Source: Megalonaias nervosa (lineage: Eukaryota > Mollusca > Bivalvia > Unionida > Unionidae). Taken from it: a stretch of DNA of 64,000 nucleotides. This document shows, piece after piece, positions 46,335-56,051 of this stretch. Each line of letters starts with the position of its first letter. The first letter of the stretch is position 1. Where the stretch lies: NCBI GenBank assembly GCA_016617855.1, contig JAECUM010004358.1, positions 25,001 through 89,000 on the forward strand, written 5' to 3'. Both the position numbers and the translations under genes were made by a program. The notes under the pieces are model-generated. The model worked only from the letters and a program-made list of their open reading frames with translations, was not told the DNA's origin and ran no database searches.

Positions 46335-47134
46335 AAGTTTATGCTTCATGAAGACAATCAGTGGAGTCGAATTCCAGTATTAATAAGAAGCGTAAGATAA
46401 GGTAAGATACAATAAGATAAGAATTCTTTATTTCAAACCTTATAGTCCATACACTGAAACTAAAATATAGATATAAAGTAATATCATTGTAAACATCAAA
46501 GATCATGTCTATCTTATGTACAAGTATACCGACACATCTACAACAATGGACTGTGCCCTTTATTGTTAAGAAATTAGCACATTTAAAGAGTAAGAAAAGT
46601 TTCACTTTAGTGTTTTCACTCTTGTAACAAAGAAGTGCACACCACCCTTCTCGTTGTCCCAAGACACAGCTGTCTTCCAAAAAACAAAATAAGGTGGGAG
46701 GGAAGGAACCACTTATTTGTTTAACTTAGCACTGGGATGTTTTGTAAGTACTGACTAAATCCAATCTGCTGATGTGAAAACAAATCATTAAGAATACGTG
46801 CACAAATTAATAATCGATACCTTGTGTGAATGTTGTTGGAACGTTTTGAAAGGAACTGTGTCTGTTGAAAATATAGAAACAACCATTAGGAAAACATTGG
46901 ACTGTTCTTCGCCAAATGGTGAGAAAGAAATTACCCATCAGTCAAAAATGCAGGTTTAGCGAGGAAGATTTCTATCTATTCTGGTAGGACCATTGCTAAC
47001 GGTAGCTTCTCCTTTGTTATGATTGGTTGCTGCATCACTTTTAGGAGAAGTCATGGAAGAAAATAAATAGGACACCTTTTCTGGAAAAACATCACACTTG
47101 TACCTTTGAATTTTATTGAAGGACGAACTCTCAT
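46335..47134. other. Gap after structural remnants
   Basis: AT-rich DNA with a 'ataagataaga' patch near 46.4 kb; nothing recognisable. The stretch 46.9-47.1 kb has coding-like composition in changing frames but no family assignment. Confidence 0.4.
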
Positions 47135-47145
47135 TTTAGTTCCAT

Positions 47146-47435
47146 GCGGGAGGTTGTGGGTTCAATCCCCGGCCGAGTCACACCAAAGACTTACAAAAAC
47201 GGTACTAACAGCTGCCTCGCTTGGAGCTCAGCATTAAGAGGTTAGTGTTAGGACTGGTCGGCCTTGTGTCAGGATAATGTGACTGGGTGGGACATCATGC
47301 TTCATGTCTGCGGCATGATGCCCCAGTGGTAGACATCACTATAAACTGCCACAATGCAGACATCGTAGCGATATGACTGAAAAATTGTTAAAGCTACATT
47401 AAAAATCCAAATCACACACACACACACACACGCAC
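47146..47435 (+). mobile_element. SINE family 1, copy 4 (5'-truncated)
   Basis: It starts just before the B box (gggttcaatcccc) and keeps the body and CA tail. It is flanked by the 11-bp duplication tttagttccat (47135-47145 and 47436-47446). Confidence 0.92.
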
Positions 47436-47532
47436 TTTAGTTCCATACAAACGATGGATGGAACTCCATCGCTAGGACAAACAACGGATACCTCATTCAC
47501 TTTCTAATCTTAATCTTGCCCATTCTGCCTGC

Positions 47533-47982
47533 TTGACAATAATATTAGGTCTGAAAGACAGAGTTGTTATGATGACACTAAATAGTTTTAGCTGTATCGA
47601 TTGGCCTGGCGGTTATCCCTCAAGCATTGAAGACTCCCATTTAGGATCTTGGGTCTGCGAACATCACGAAAATTTTGTTGTGAGTTTTCCAGTGATCCTT
47701 AAATTTATGACTATCAATACAGTTACAAAAATGGAGGACTTCGTACAAAATGTAAAGGGAAAGACTGACGCTGAACAGTTCAAATTTAACAGTGTAAGTA
47801 TAAATCGTTGTTCTGAAGTTTCTAGAAGTTACTTTGGAGGTAGCTGGAACATGAAAGTAATCATCAAAAGCTATCAAACTACTTTCTCCTCAGATCTTGA
47901 TTCTCTCAAGTCAGTGGTTACAGATATCCTTGGCTCAGGATCACATCTCTTCTTTAAAATAACTAGTGTGAACGTCTGCTAA
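47533..47982 (+). CDS. Unidentified 149-residue open frame
   Basis: I do not recognise this protein. It is the longest clean frame between the third Polinton remnant and the terminal repeat at 48212. It is mixed alpha/beta with no clear membrane helix (FVVSFPVILKFMTI is only moderately hydrophobic) and has several cysteines (SCIDWPGGYP, LGSWVCEHH, NRCSEVSRSYF). Coding-like composition continues upstream in other frames to about 46.9 kb, interrupted by the SINE at 47146, which suggests the 3' part of a larger gene. It may be a virion protein of the third element; that is a guess. Confidence 0.35.
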   Translation: MTIILGLKDRVVMMTLNSFSCIDWPGGYPSSIEDSHLGSWVCEHHENFVVSFPVILKFMTINTVTKMEDFVQNVKGKTDAEQFKFNSVSINRCSEVSRSYFGGSWNMKVIIKSYQTTFSSDLDSLKSVVTDILGSGSHLFFKITSVNVC

Positions 47983-48211
47983 TCCTTAATTGATTGTAAT
48001 TAGTAACATACAATGTTGTTGCTAGTTTTTTTTGTTTCCTTGGAATGGTATAATCGCTTCAGGATGTAATCATGGTTGATTTCACTAGGTTACATCTCGT
48101 GCTATACTGTTTAAAAAAAAAAAATTATCAATGGAGACCTAATGTTAATTTCCCATCTGTCTCTGTAATTTAGCACAGGACTTCCCTACGGCATTTCATT
48201 TAGAAGGCTGA

Positions 48212-48510
48212 AGTAGCAGGGAGGGTGAACAGACCAAGTTTATTTCTGAAAATAAAGCATCCTGCGGAGGGTGAACAGACTAAGTTTTATTTTCACAAAT
48301 AAAGCTTTTTACGGAGGGTGAATAGACCAAGTTTTATTTTCACAAATAAAGCTTCCTATGAAAATGGAAATACAAATGTCAATAATTCTAAACCGAGGTC
48401 TCTAACCGGGTTAGCGCATTTTTGTTTTGACGCTTGCATTTCAAATTTATTTACCAACCCCTGGTGTAAACACCAGGACACTCACTGTTGGTCGTCCCCT
48501 CTCTGCTGAT
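48212..48510. repeat. Polinton terminal repeat, copy B, with internal triplication
   Basis: It opens AGTAGCAGGGAGGGTGAACA like the repeat at 611. A ~50-bp subunit (gcggagggtgaacagac, aagttttatttt, aaataaagc) is repeated three times at about 48212-48360; copy A has one. The inner part shares accgaggtctct, gggttagcgcat and ttttgacgc with copy A and ends tcgtcccctctctgctg. A short palindrome ctggtgtaaacaccag lies at about 48461-48477. The ATPase reading frame ends 6 bp inside. It is oriented like copy A, although the genes that follow are different. Confidence 0.65.
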
Positions 48511-48515
48511 GTCTC

Positions 48516-49183
48516 TCAACCAAACATTTTATCGAGACCTTTGCCATATCGCGACTGAGGATCATGTAAATTTATCGTAATTAATCCATGAGGAATCGCT
48601 TGCACTTTTGAGGAGTTTCTGTGTTTAATCATATCCATGTCTCCTGAACACCAAGTCTGGTGGATGTTTTTTAGCGTGTGGGTATCAACACCATTAAAGA
48701 CAACCAGAAGATTGCAGTTATCTCTGATCACTTTAGGTATTTGTGTATATCGCTGAGCAACATATATAGTATCGGTGTTTTTGTGTCTGCCTTGGGAAAA
48801 TATCTGAGCTGGATTTGATTGTTTGTCTAGCATCACATCATCGTATACTACAAGATTATTAATATATCCATCGAGATCATCCACAGATGGAGAGTCGTTG
48901 ATGTCGGTGATAAAGTCAATAATATCATTACTGTCCTTGTCCAACAATTTTGCATTTTCATTAAAATCTTTAAGCACGTCGTAGCATTACTGATCATCTA
49001 CAGATGGTGCCACTAAATACAACTTATCCCACTTCAGCCATCTCATTATCAGGTTAAGCAACAATTGCATCTTACCAGACCCAGATGGGCCAATGATAAT
49101 TGCTCTGACAGACTTTGGTAGCGCTAGATGATGCTTGACTTGCTCTTGCTTTCGTGTCGCTAAAAAATCAATGACATCATTGT
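48516..49183 (-). pseudogene. Packaging ATPase (FtsK/HerA-A32 type), Polinton
   Basis: This DNA-packaging motor reads leftward into the terminal repeat. On the minus strand it gives DFLATRKQEQVKHHLALP, then AIIIGPSGSGKMQLLLNLIM (Walker A, with methionine replacing serine/threonine) and LYLVAPSVDDQ, then an in-frame TAA near 49000. The long frame 48977-48516 follows: NLVVYDDVMLD (Walker B), IFSQGRHKNTDTIYVAQRYT and IPKVIRDNCNLLVVFNGVD, ending GKGLDKMFG. 'SQGRHKN-IY-Q-Y-IPK-IRDN' is diagnostic of these ATPases. One stop codon is the only clear lesion besides the Walker A change. The gene is about 220 codons, near normal length for the core. Confidence 0.85.
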
Positions 49184-49318
49184 TGTAGGAATATATAATA
49201 ATTATATGAATTTATATTGTGTTCGATGCAGAGCACCCACCCCCACCAGTGGATTAAAAACAATAATGACAATGGGAAAAAAATGCAAGTGTGTGAAATT
49301 TGGTACAAAAAAAATTAA

Positions 49319-49738
49319 ATATTTATCTCTCATGAAACAGGCAGAGATATCGCTGCTTCACTGGGAAAATTACCAGGAGCTCCATCAGTTAAGTATCCTG
49401 ACGAGAAGCATGTTCCTAGACAGAATTATTGTGGTCCTGGAACCCAACTTGATATCCAACTTGACGAAAAAGATCAACCTAGACCTGGAAAGTATCCAAT
49501 AAATGCAATTGATCAAGCGTACTACGTTCATGATGTTGCATATAAAAATCCAGATCTACAACAACGACATATTGCAGACGTGAAGTTGATTCACACTTTA
49601 AAGTCTGTAAAAACTAAATCTCTCAGAGAATCACTTGCTAACTGGCTGACGAGATCTGCGATAAAAGATAAACTAGTGCTAAAGGCTTGTAATTGGTCAC
49701 CCAATTATTATTATAATAATGGAATCGATTTATTATAG
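49319..49738 (+). pseudogene. Phospholipase A2-like protein
   Basis: The frame lacks an ATG (a TAA precedes it at 49316) and reads LPGAPSV, then QNYCGPGTQLDIQLDEKDQP, INAIDQAYYVHDVAYKN (His-Asp dyad) and RHIADVKLIHTL. 'YCGPGT-LD', then 'D-A---HD-AY' and 'AD--L' is the pattern of parvovirus-type PLA2 domains and of PLA2-like proteins in Polintons. There it is thought to help virions cross membranes. The final residues NNGIDLL end at 49738, overlapping the integrase ATG at 49719. The upstream part lies in another frame from 49206, so a frameshift has removed the N-terminus. Confidence 0.72.
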
Positions 49739-50728
49739 CCCAAGAGGATATTGGAGGGGTAGAGCAGCGATTAGTAAACTTGCTGATGCAGCAGGTATCC
49801 AACCTTCTGTTGCTGCAGATTGGTTAGCACTACCGGCAATATGGCATATTTATCTACCACCACCTAAAAAAATTCAGTACGCACATTTTGATGTCAGTAT
49901 TCCCAATGACGTTTATCAGGCAGATATTTTGTTTTTACCACATGACACTATTAAAACTGGTAGATGTCAATCACGCACATACAAATACGCGTTAACTGTC
50001 GTTGACGTTGCAAGTCGATATAAAGAAGCAGTACCACTATCAACAAAGACAGCAACTGAAGTTGCATCTGCATTTGAACGAATTTATCAACGTGGCGGCC
50101 TCCGATGCCCACAGTTGCTACAGGTTGATCCTGACAAGGAATTTCTTGGTGCAGTAACATCTCTGATGAAACAACGTAACGCGAAAATGAGATGAGAGCA
50201 CACCGCAATTCATCGCGATCAGGCAATCGTTGAACGATTTAATCGAACACTTGCTGAGCGATTGTTTGGATTTCAATCTGCGCAGGAAATATCCCTGAAC
50301 AAAGTTCAGGCGGACAAAAGATCTCGTGAATGGGTTGCAAAAATACCAAGTGTGATAGCCGTGTTAAATAATGAAATTACTCGTGGAATTTCTATGAAAC
50401 CTATCAATGCAATCACAAAAAATACATACCAGTGACCGCTCGTGAGCGGCAGTGACATGACTCTTTCTCAAAACAACCAGCACTAGGTAATGTGACTGTC
50501 AGATATTTATATGAATCTGGTGAACTTGAAGGTGGTAAAAAAAAAAAATAAAGAGCAAATGATCCTATTTGGAGTGTGACCACACTTAAAATTTTCAGCG
50601 CGGTAAGATCAACGGGTAGACCTGCAATTTACAAACTAGATTCAGCTGCTCCTCAAAGTGGATTTGTACGTGAACAATTACAAGTAATTCCTGAAGATAC
50701 ACAATTAACACCGCCTTCACTTTTGTAA
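49719..50728 (+). pseudogene. Polinton integrase (DDE, retroviral type)
   Basis: The ATG at 49719 starts MESIYYSPRGYWRGRAAISK. An N-terminal helical region ends WHIYLPPPKK. The catalytic core holds YQADILFLPHD (first aspartate), YALTVVDVASRYKEAVPL, LQVDPDKEF (second aspartate), an in-frame TGA at about 50193, and DQAIVERFNRTLAERLF (glutamate). After another stop and a frameshift near 50440, the C-terminal domain reads VRYLYESGELEGGKKK, DPIWSVTTLKI, RPAIYKLDSA, GFVREQLQVI and ends at 50728. All three acidic residues survive, with two stops and a few shifts. It is convergent with the polymerase-helicase gene, whose end overlaps it by about 12 bp. The intronic copy at 24.8 kb is of the same family. 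Confidence 0.88.
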
Positions 50729-52034
50729 AGGATTATTCGTTAGCAAAAAGGCAGTGGCTCTTCGAAGTCGATTACACTCAAGACAGGTCAGCATCACATT
50801 TTAGCGTGTACGGCCGAAACTACTATTAATTCTACCCACAGTAAACTGTCGTGGGTCATTCGGGGAATACTGCCGCAACATTACTGTGTTTCAGCAAGCA
50901 CGGTGATTATTTTGTTGTTGTTTCAGTGTCATGATAAACTTAACATCAAGATCGAAGTCGTGCTTATTTTATTTTTTTGTCACATCGCTGATAAGCAGCT
51001 AATTTTTTTTTTATCGATGTTGCCTTGAGTTTGATTATTATCTACAATATCGCAGTTATACTGAATAACTTCAGGAATAATTCTCCGTAACTGGAACATT
51101 CTCCCAACTCTTGACACTGCCAGATACACCAAGTTTGACCATTCAATACGATCATTGACAATTCAAATATTTGTATCACTGATGGTCAATCCCTGCGATG
51201 AATGAATTGTTATTGCATATCCTAAAGTCCAGCACGATTGTTTGGCGTTTAATGCTTTCTCAACAGCATCAGTCAGAACTAAAACAATATCATTAAGAAC
51301 GTGCTTTTGTTTCCTTGGTTCCGTCAGGCGTCCTGGAATCTCAATATCAATATTTTATTTACGTGTATCTGCTGGGCGATAACACAATGGCATAGGTAAA
51401 TCTGAAAACTTTTCTTTATGTAACAGAAATAATTGATGTTGACGTGTAACACGAACTATCATTCTACTTGCAACCATCAAATCAATTGGTCTCCAAATAT
51501 TCCAAAAATCATTCACAGCAGTCTCTAGAATTACTTAAGCATTATCTCACATTGAATCTTGTCTGGCTGCAGTCTGATTAACTTTTCAAATTCCTTTAGT
51601 GATTCATCAAGCGCTGTCATCATCAAGTATCTCCTCATAATAATCTACAAATTCTTTCAGCCGTTCATGCGGAGATGAGCCAACAAAAGGTGGTGGTTGA
51701 CCATGAGCACCACACATGATAACAGCAGTATTCTGAGTCAATAACCAATCAAGAAACATTTTTAATACGTGAACTGATACCGTGCACATTTCATCCCAGA
51801 TAATAATTTTAGGAATATATTTCTCACCCATTCGTTCAGGTGTCCCTTCCACCGAAAGAAACTGTGATAAGTATGAGATTTGATACTTCTTTCTTTCATC
51901 TCTCTGGCAAGCCGGTGAGTCGGAGTTTACTACAGTCATGTCATGATTTCGAAATAATTCAATCGCACGTGTTGTTCTACCAGAACCTCCAGGTCCGTTG
52001 AGATAAATGGTTTTATGTCTGGCCACAGGATCAT
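50717..52034 (-). pseudogene. Helicase (SF1) and C-terminal HNH part of a polymerase-helicase-HNH fusion
   Basis: This is the 3' portion of one long minus-strand gene. Starting at 52034 it reads PVARHKTIYLNGPGGSG and RTTRAIELF (Walker A), ERMGEKYIPKIIIWDEM (Walker B), MCGAHGQPPP and DYYEEILDDD. Then come broken frames (IRLQPDKIQCE; RPIDLMVASRM; SDLPMPLCYRPADTRK) and TLGYAITIHSSQGLTISDT (SF1 motif V), WSNLVYLAVSRVGRM (motif VI). After 51.05 kb comes LAAYQRCDKKIK, DFDLDVKFIMTLKQQQNNH and a zinc-type HNH: NDPRQFTVGRIN, GRTR, MLTCLECNRLR. Family members I recall have D and H where this copy has G and R. Stops and frameshifts are present. It joins the polymerase part across the transposon at 52035. 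Confidence 0.85.
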
Positions 52035-52934
52035 TAGTCCGAGTTTACTCTGACCCTTGCCTCCCCATTTTTGATATTTGGACATTTATGTTGGGTTGTA
52101 GGGTCAGAGTCCATCCCCTATCGAAAAGTTGGCCATTTTGGTGTCGGCATAGGGTAGCCGCTTACTAACCGGCTTAGCAAACTTTAACGACCTTTCATCG
52201 AGATATACCTGCATGAAATCGATAGGAATATGATTTATTTTCTCAGAAATAGCGAGTGTAGCATTCGTTATATCTTTAATCCGCTGAGAGACGAGATGCA
52301 ACTATAGCGTTGATGAAATTTGACCTGGAACTCGCCATTTGCATTCCGAGTCACATGACTCCACAACTCTCGCAACCTACATGTGAATGACATCAGAGGT
52401 CCAATAGTCACGTGATATCAACAATAAACCATTTCGAAAGTTGTTGTACATAGAATTCGAAAATATTAATTAAAAGTCACGTAATACTTGTACATAAATA
52501 TAATGCACACTTAATTCTCAACATATTTATTTTGAGAACAACGACTAGAAACCTGTCGGTATCGCAGCAAGTTGGAGAAAACCAGATTCATCAAGTACTA
52601 AGCACGTGTCAGCGATGTATTTTGTTGGTATCACGTGACTACCGCGTTGACCTGTGCTCTCCGCTTGTTGAATCTGTTATTTTCAAGCCGCTGCAACATT
52701 TATAGATTTCTGGGTCGTTGTTTCCACAATAAATATTTTTCGAAGTTTATGTTCTTTTATTTTTCCATAAATATTACGTGACTTTCATTTATATGTCGAT
52801 TTGTTTTCCTACAGCAACAAATGGTGTCGGCGAATTCCAACTTTTCGACAGGGAATGGACTCTGACCCTACACCCTAACATAAATGTACAAATATCAAAA
52901 ATAGGGTGGCAAGGGTCAGAGGAAACTCGGACTA
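52035..52934. mobile_element. 900-bp non-autonomous DNA transposon with ~100-bp TIRs (Mutator-like by TSD)
   Basis: The ends are inverted: TAGTCCGAGTTT on the left and AAACTCGGACTA on the right, continuing as near-matching TIRs for about 100 bp (52035-52138 and about 52830-52934), including 'tttttgatatttg', 'acatttatgtt' and 'tagggtcagagtcca'. An exact 9-bp duplication caggatcat flanks the element (52026-52034 and 52935-52943). The interior has no transposase. A 9-bp TSD with long TIRs fits Mutator-like (MULE) elements. It splits the polymerase-helicase fusion; removing one TSD copy restores contiguity of the flanking frame, so insertion came after the Polinton. Confidence 0.92.
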
Positions 52935-52943
52935 CAGGATCAT

Positions 52944-54430
52944 ATACCGATGGTGGTGATGATGGTTATGACAGTTGATTATTTTTATAATATATATCCT
53001 TAGATTCAACGTCGGCGGATTCAGAATAACTAAGTATCTTTTCTCTTTTTATTCTCCATTCGCCTCATGATGTATCAACACCGATATGTAATTCATTTAG
53101 CAATCCTGCATTTTTTATTGATATAAAATGAATCTGTGGCGACTCTAACTGCGCTATCAGGAAATCTGTTTATCATCGATAATAAGTTTATCGAAACGTA
53201 CGCGAGCATCAAAGATATTAAATGAGTGAATTGTGGAGAACCACCATCAGTGTAACTTACAATTGTTCCTAATTTGGCTCCGTCCGACAAGTTAATATTA
53301 CTTCGGCTTACAAATATATTTTTCTCTGTTGTATCAGCAATTATAAAATCGAGCTCAGCATCATGGATAATTAATCTTGTACAATGTCGTTTATGATCAT
53401 ATGATCCTCCTTCTGTAAATTTACCAATTCTTTTTCTGCCAAGATCTTTTGCAAGTTTAATTTCATATTCTACAGCATCGGGATTCTCGTCGAGAATAGA
53501 TCTCTCAACGACAGATGGCCAGACTTGTTTTCTGTGGACGATACGATATAATTGCATCACTAAGAGTTAACGATATTAATATTTTTTCATCAAGCATATA
53601 TCGCAATAAAACTACTGGAGCCCAACCACGTTTATTAAAAAGATGACCAAACCAAACAGCGACAACCGGATGAAGGTTTTTCGATGCAAATTCGAATGAC
53701 TCAATACATGCAAGACCAGTTAAGTCAAAATCTGACAAGGGTCCATTTATCGCAACTCGAGTCATCTCGTGTGTTGGATGTCCAAATCTTTTAAAATACT
53801 CAGAACACTCTCCCATTCCAAGAAAACTTCCAGGATAACATGCAACCATATCAACTGAGATAACATTCTTATAATCGTATTTAGTATTCCACAATCTGCC
53901 GTGTCTGTATTCGACACAACTGTGTTGTATATCTTCAAGAAATTCCAACTGTGTTGGTTTCTGTGAATTTTCCTTCTGAGTAAAGTGAGCAGCAACTGAC
54001 GGAACAGTGAAGCAATTACTGAGTAATCGCTCATTAATATCAGTATCGTTCGTGTATTTCAAAGCAATCTTTGTCATCTCGCCATGAAGAGATTCTGTAC
54101 GATAAATATCTCCATCAGGCCGTACAAACTGATTATAATAGCTACACTCGGAACTTTGAAACAACCACACGGATACAGGGTCACTCTTACTTATATTTCT
54201 GATAAACTCGAACATATCACCGTCATAACATTTAACAGTTCGAGTTCGGGGAAATAATGTTACATTCGACGCCCACGCGTGAGCGTTGTGATCAACGATC
54301 TCTATCGGAGCTCCCTTTGGTTTATATTTTGATTCGTATAAAACTTCCCCCGTTAACGTCTCACCGTTTTTGGGAATTTTAATATTTTTCCAACTCGGCA
54401 ACGTCGTTGACAGACGCTCCGGTATCTTTA
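52944..54430 (-). pseudogene. Family-B DNA polymerase part of a polymerase-helicase-HNH fusion
   Basis: This is the replicative polymerase of the Polinton, presumed protein-primed. The minus-strand frame from about 54430 (LKIPERLSTTLPSW) runs to 53505: YKPKGAPIEIVDHNAHAW, CYDGDMFEFI, and VISVDMVACYPGSFLGMG (motif A, acidic residue D). RVAINGPLSDFDLTGLACIE and FGHLFNKRGWAPVV follow. A frameshift near 53540 leads to KQVWPSVVERS, GKFTEGGSYDHKRHCTRLII, LDFIIADTTEKN, YTDGGSPQFTHLISLMLAYV and VRVATDSFYI (motif C, with ATDS in place of the usual DTDS). A linker ending SSPPSVYDP then meets the 9-bp TSD. N-terminal exonuclease motifs are not clear. It differs from the intronic PolB at 26 kb. Similar fused proteins I recall in fungal (Rhizophagus) and cnidarian genomes. 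Confidence 0.85.
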
Positions 54431-54907
54431 ACTGTTTCTACCCACTTATTTATTGTTTACGTCGTAAATCCGTTAAACCGTTTCCTCGTTTCGCGCTCGT
54501 GAAATGCTCTATAACTCGTTCAACGACGCAATTCAGTGTCGAAATCCTCATCGGGCGGGGATCATTAACATTTGGTCGATCATATTAACGGCCAAAAACT
54601 CGAAAATTCTTTGAATAATTTCCAGGCTATTACACAGAGTCAGAACTGTAAACTGGGAGGTACTGGTAAATATAATAAATCTGCAAGACCAGTTATATCT
54701 GTGAATGTAGAGACATGGGAAGAAATAGAATTTCAATCGATATATGCGGCTGCCAAATATTTCTGCATTTTCCCAGTTTTGGTACGACTTGTAGCAAATG
54801 AAATAACCAGATCAACATGTTCAAAAAAATACAAACAAAGCATAATATTTAAGTATCTAGCGGCAGACGCCGCCACTCCTGAATTTTACGATGACGTAGA
54901 ACAGTAA
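54420..54907 (+). pseudogene. HNH/NUMOD1-type endonuclease, N-terminally broken
   Basis: This is a free-standing homing-type nuclease common in large DNA viruses and Polintons. The frame 54572-54907 reads VDHINGQKLENSLNNFQAIT, then QSQNCKLGGTGKYNK, RPVISVNVETWEEIEFQSIY, AAAKYF and, at the end, IIFKYLAADAATPEFYDD. 'VDHINGNKLDN--NL--VT-SQN' is the HNH core. 'PV-SI---TGEE-EF-SI-AAA', with a second helix (RLVANEITRSTCSKKYKQSI), is a NUMOD1 DNA-binding module. The upstream part that should hold 'HRLVA' is scrambled over 54420-54570, where it also overlaps the polymerase 5' end on the other strand. Histidine and asparagine of the core are present. Confidence 0.72.
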
Positions 54908-54909
54908 AA

Positions 54910-55610
54910 TACTCTTTAGTTTTGCTAAGGGAAATAGATCTGTCAAGTAAAGATTCCTTCACTGGAGAGATTAAAGAGTAACCTCGCTTGTATTTCATAA
55001 TGGCTTACGCTTATAAATGGAATTTTTTGGGGGTTGGCTTTTTTATGTTTTTTAAAAAAAATTATCTTTGTCTTTCTGACTTTGTCAGGTTCCTTGCACC
55101 CTCCCGACTTTGTCTGGGAAAATAGTTAACAAAAAAGAGCAAAACATACAAGCCACGCCCCCTTGATGTAATCCAGGTGATCAATTTTGGATTTCCAGGT
55201 ATTGATGACTTTATATAATTTCTGAAACATATATTAGTAGATGAGATTCGTGGTCTAACGCTGTTCCACAAACCCGGGACTGACAAACTTGTCGAAGATT
55301 TGCAAATCGCATTTACAATAATTGGGGTTCCCCAAAACCCGAAATTCAACAGAAAAATATAATTATAACTAAAAATAAAATGTGTACACTTCCCCACCAT
55401 GTTGAACAACGTGGTAGGTGCTGCTTTTGCACTCCCCGGAGGTTGATTGGGGGGGGGAGAGGTGTGCACAAAATTTGAAAACAGTTAATATATATCTGTT
55501 ACGTAAAAATTACTTGGTATGTCCATGAGGTGGAAAACAGCAACCCCTTACCTCATGGTAAAAATAAACAGTAAGAGTAAATCAGACAGTGGCTTTTAAC
55601 TGATGAAGCA

Positions 55611-55676
<66 letters not shown>

Positions 55677-55959
55677 ACGACAGCACTTGTAAGTGAGAGT
55701 TCTGGTGTAACACAACGATGATGACCATGAAGCAGTAGCACCGGTAAATATATGAGAACGATAGCACTGCAAGTGAGAGTTTCCTGACAATGTCAGGGAC
55801 AAGAGACAAGAGGTACAATAATCAATGACAAAAAATACCAAATTCACGAAGCAGTTGCATCGGTAAATACATGAGAACGGTAGCACTCTAAGTGAGAGTC
55901 CTTGGAGTAAACACCACGAACAATGACCATGAAGCAATAACATAGGTGTATGTGTGTGT

Positions 55960-55993
<34 letters not shown>

Positions 55994-56050
55994 CTGATTT
56001 GCTCTTCCTGTTTATTTTTTGTTTTTATTTTAAATAAATATTTATTAGGT
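54910..56050. other. Non-coding stretch with TA microsatellite and imperfect repeats
   Basis: No gene. A (TA)n run (about 55611-55672) is followed by three imperfect ~100-bp units containing 'atgagaacgatagcact', 'aagtgagagt', 'gaccatgaagcagtagca' and 'ggtaaata' (55672-55945), then a GT/TG run (about 55948-55995). The long frames across these are repeat artefacts. Confidence 0.85.
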
Positions 56051-56051
56051 A

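Noticed and set aside
52104..52978. Open frames over the polymerase-helicase gap
   Set aside because: They are translations of the inverted repeats of the 900-bp transposon.
55553..55943. Tyr/Ile-rich frames on the minus strand
   Set aside because: Caused by the TA microsatellite and imperfect ~100-bp repeats.
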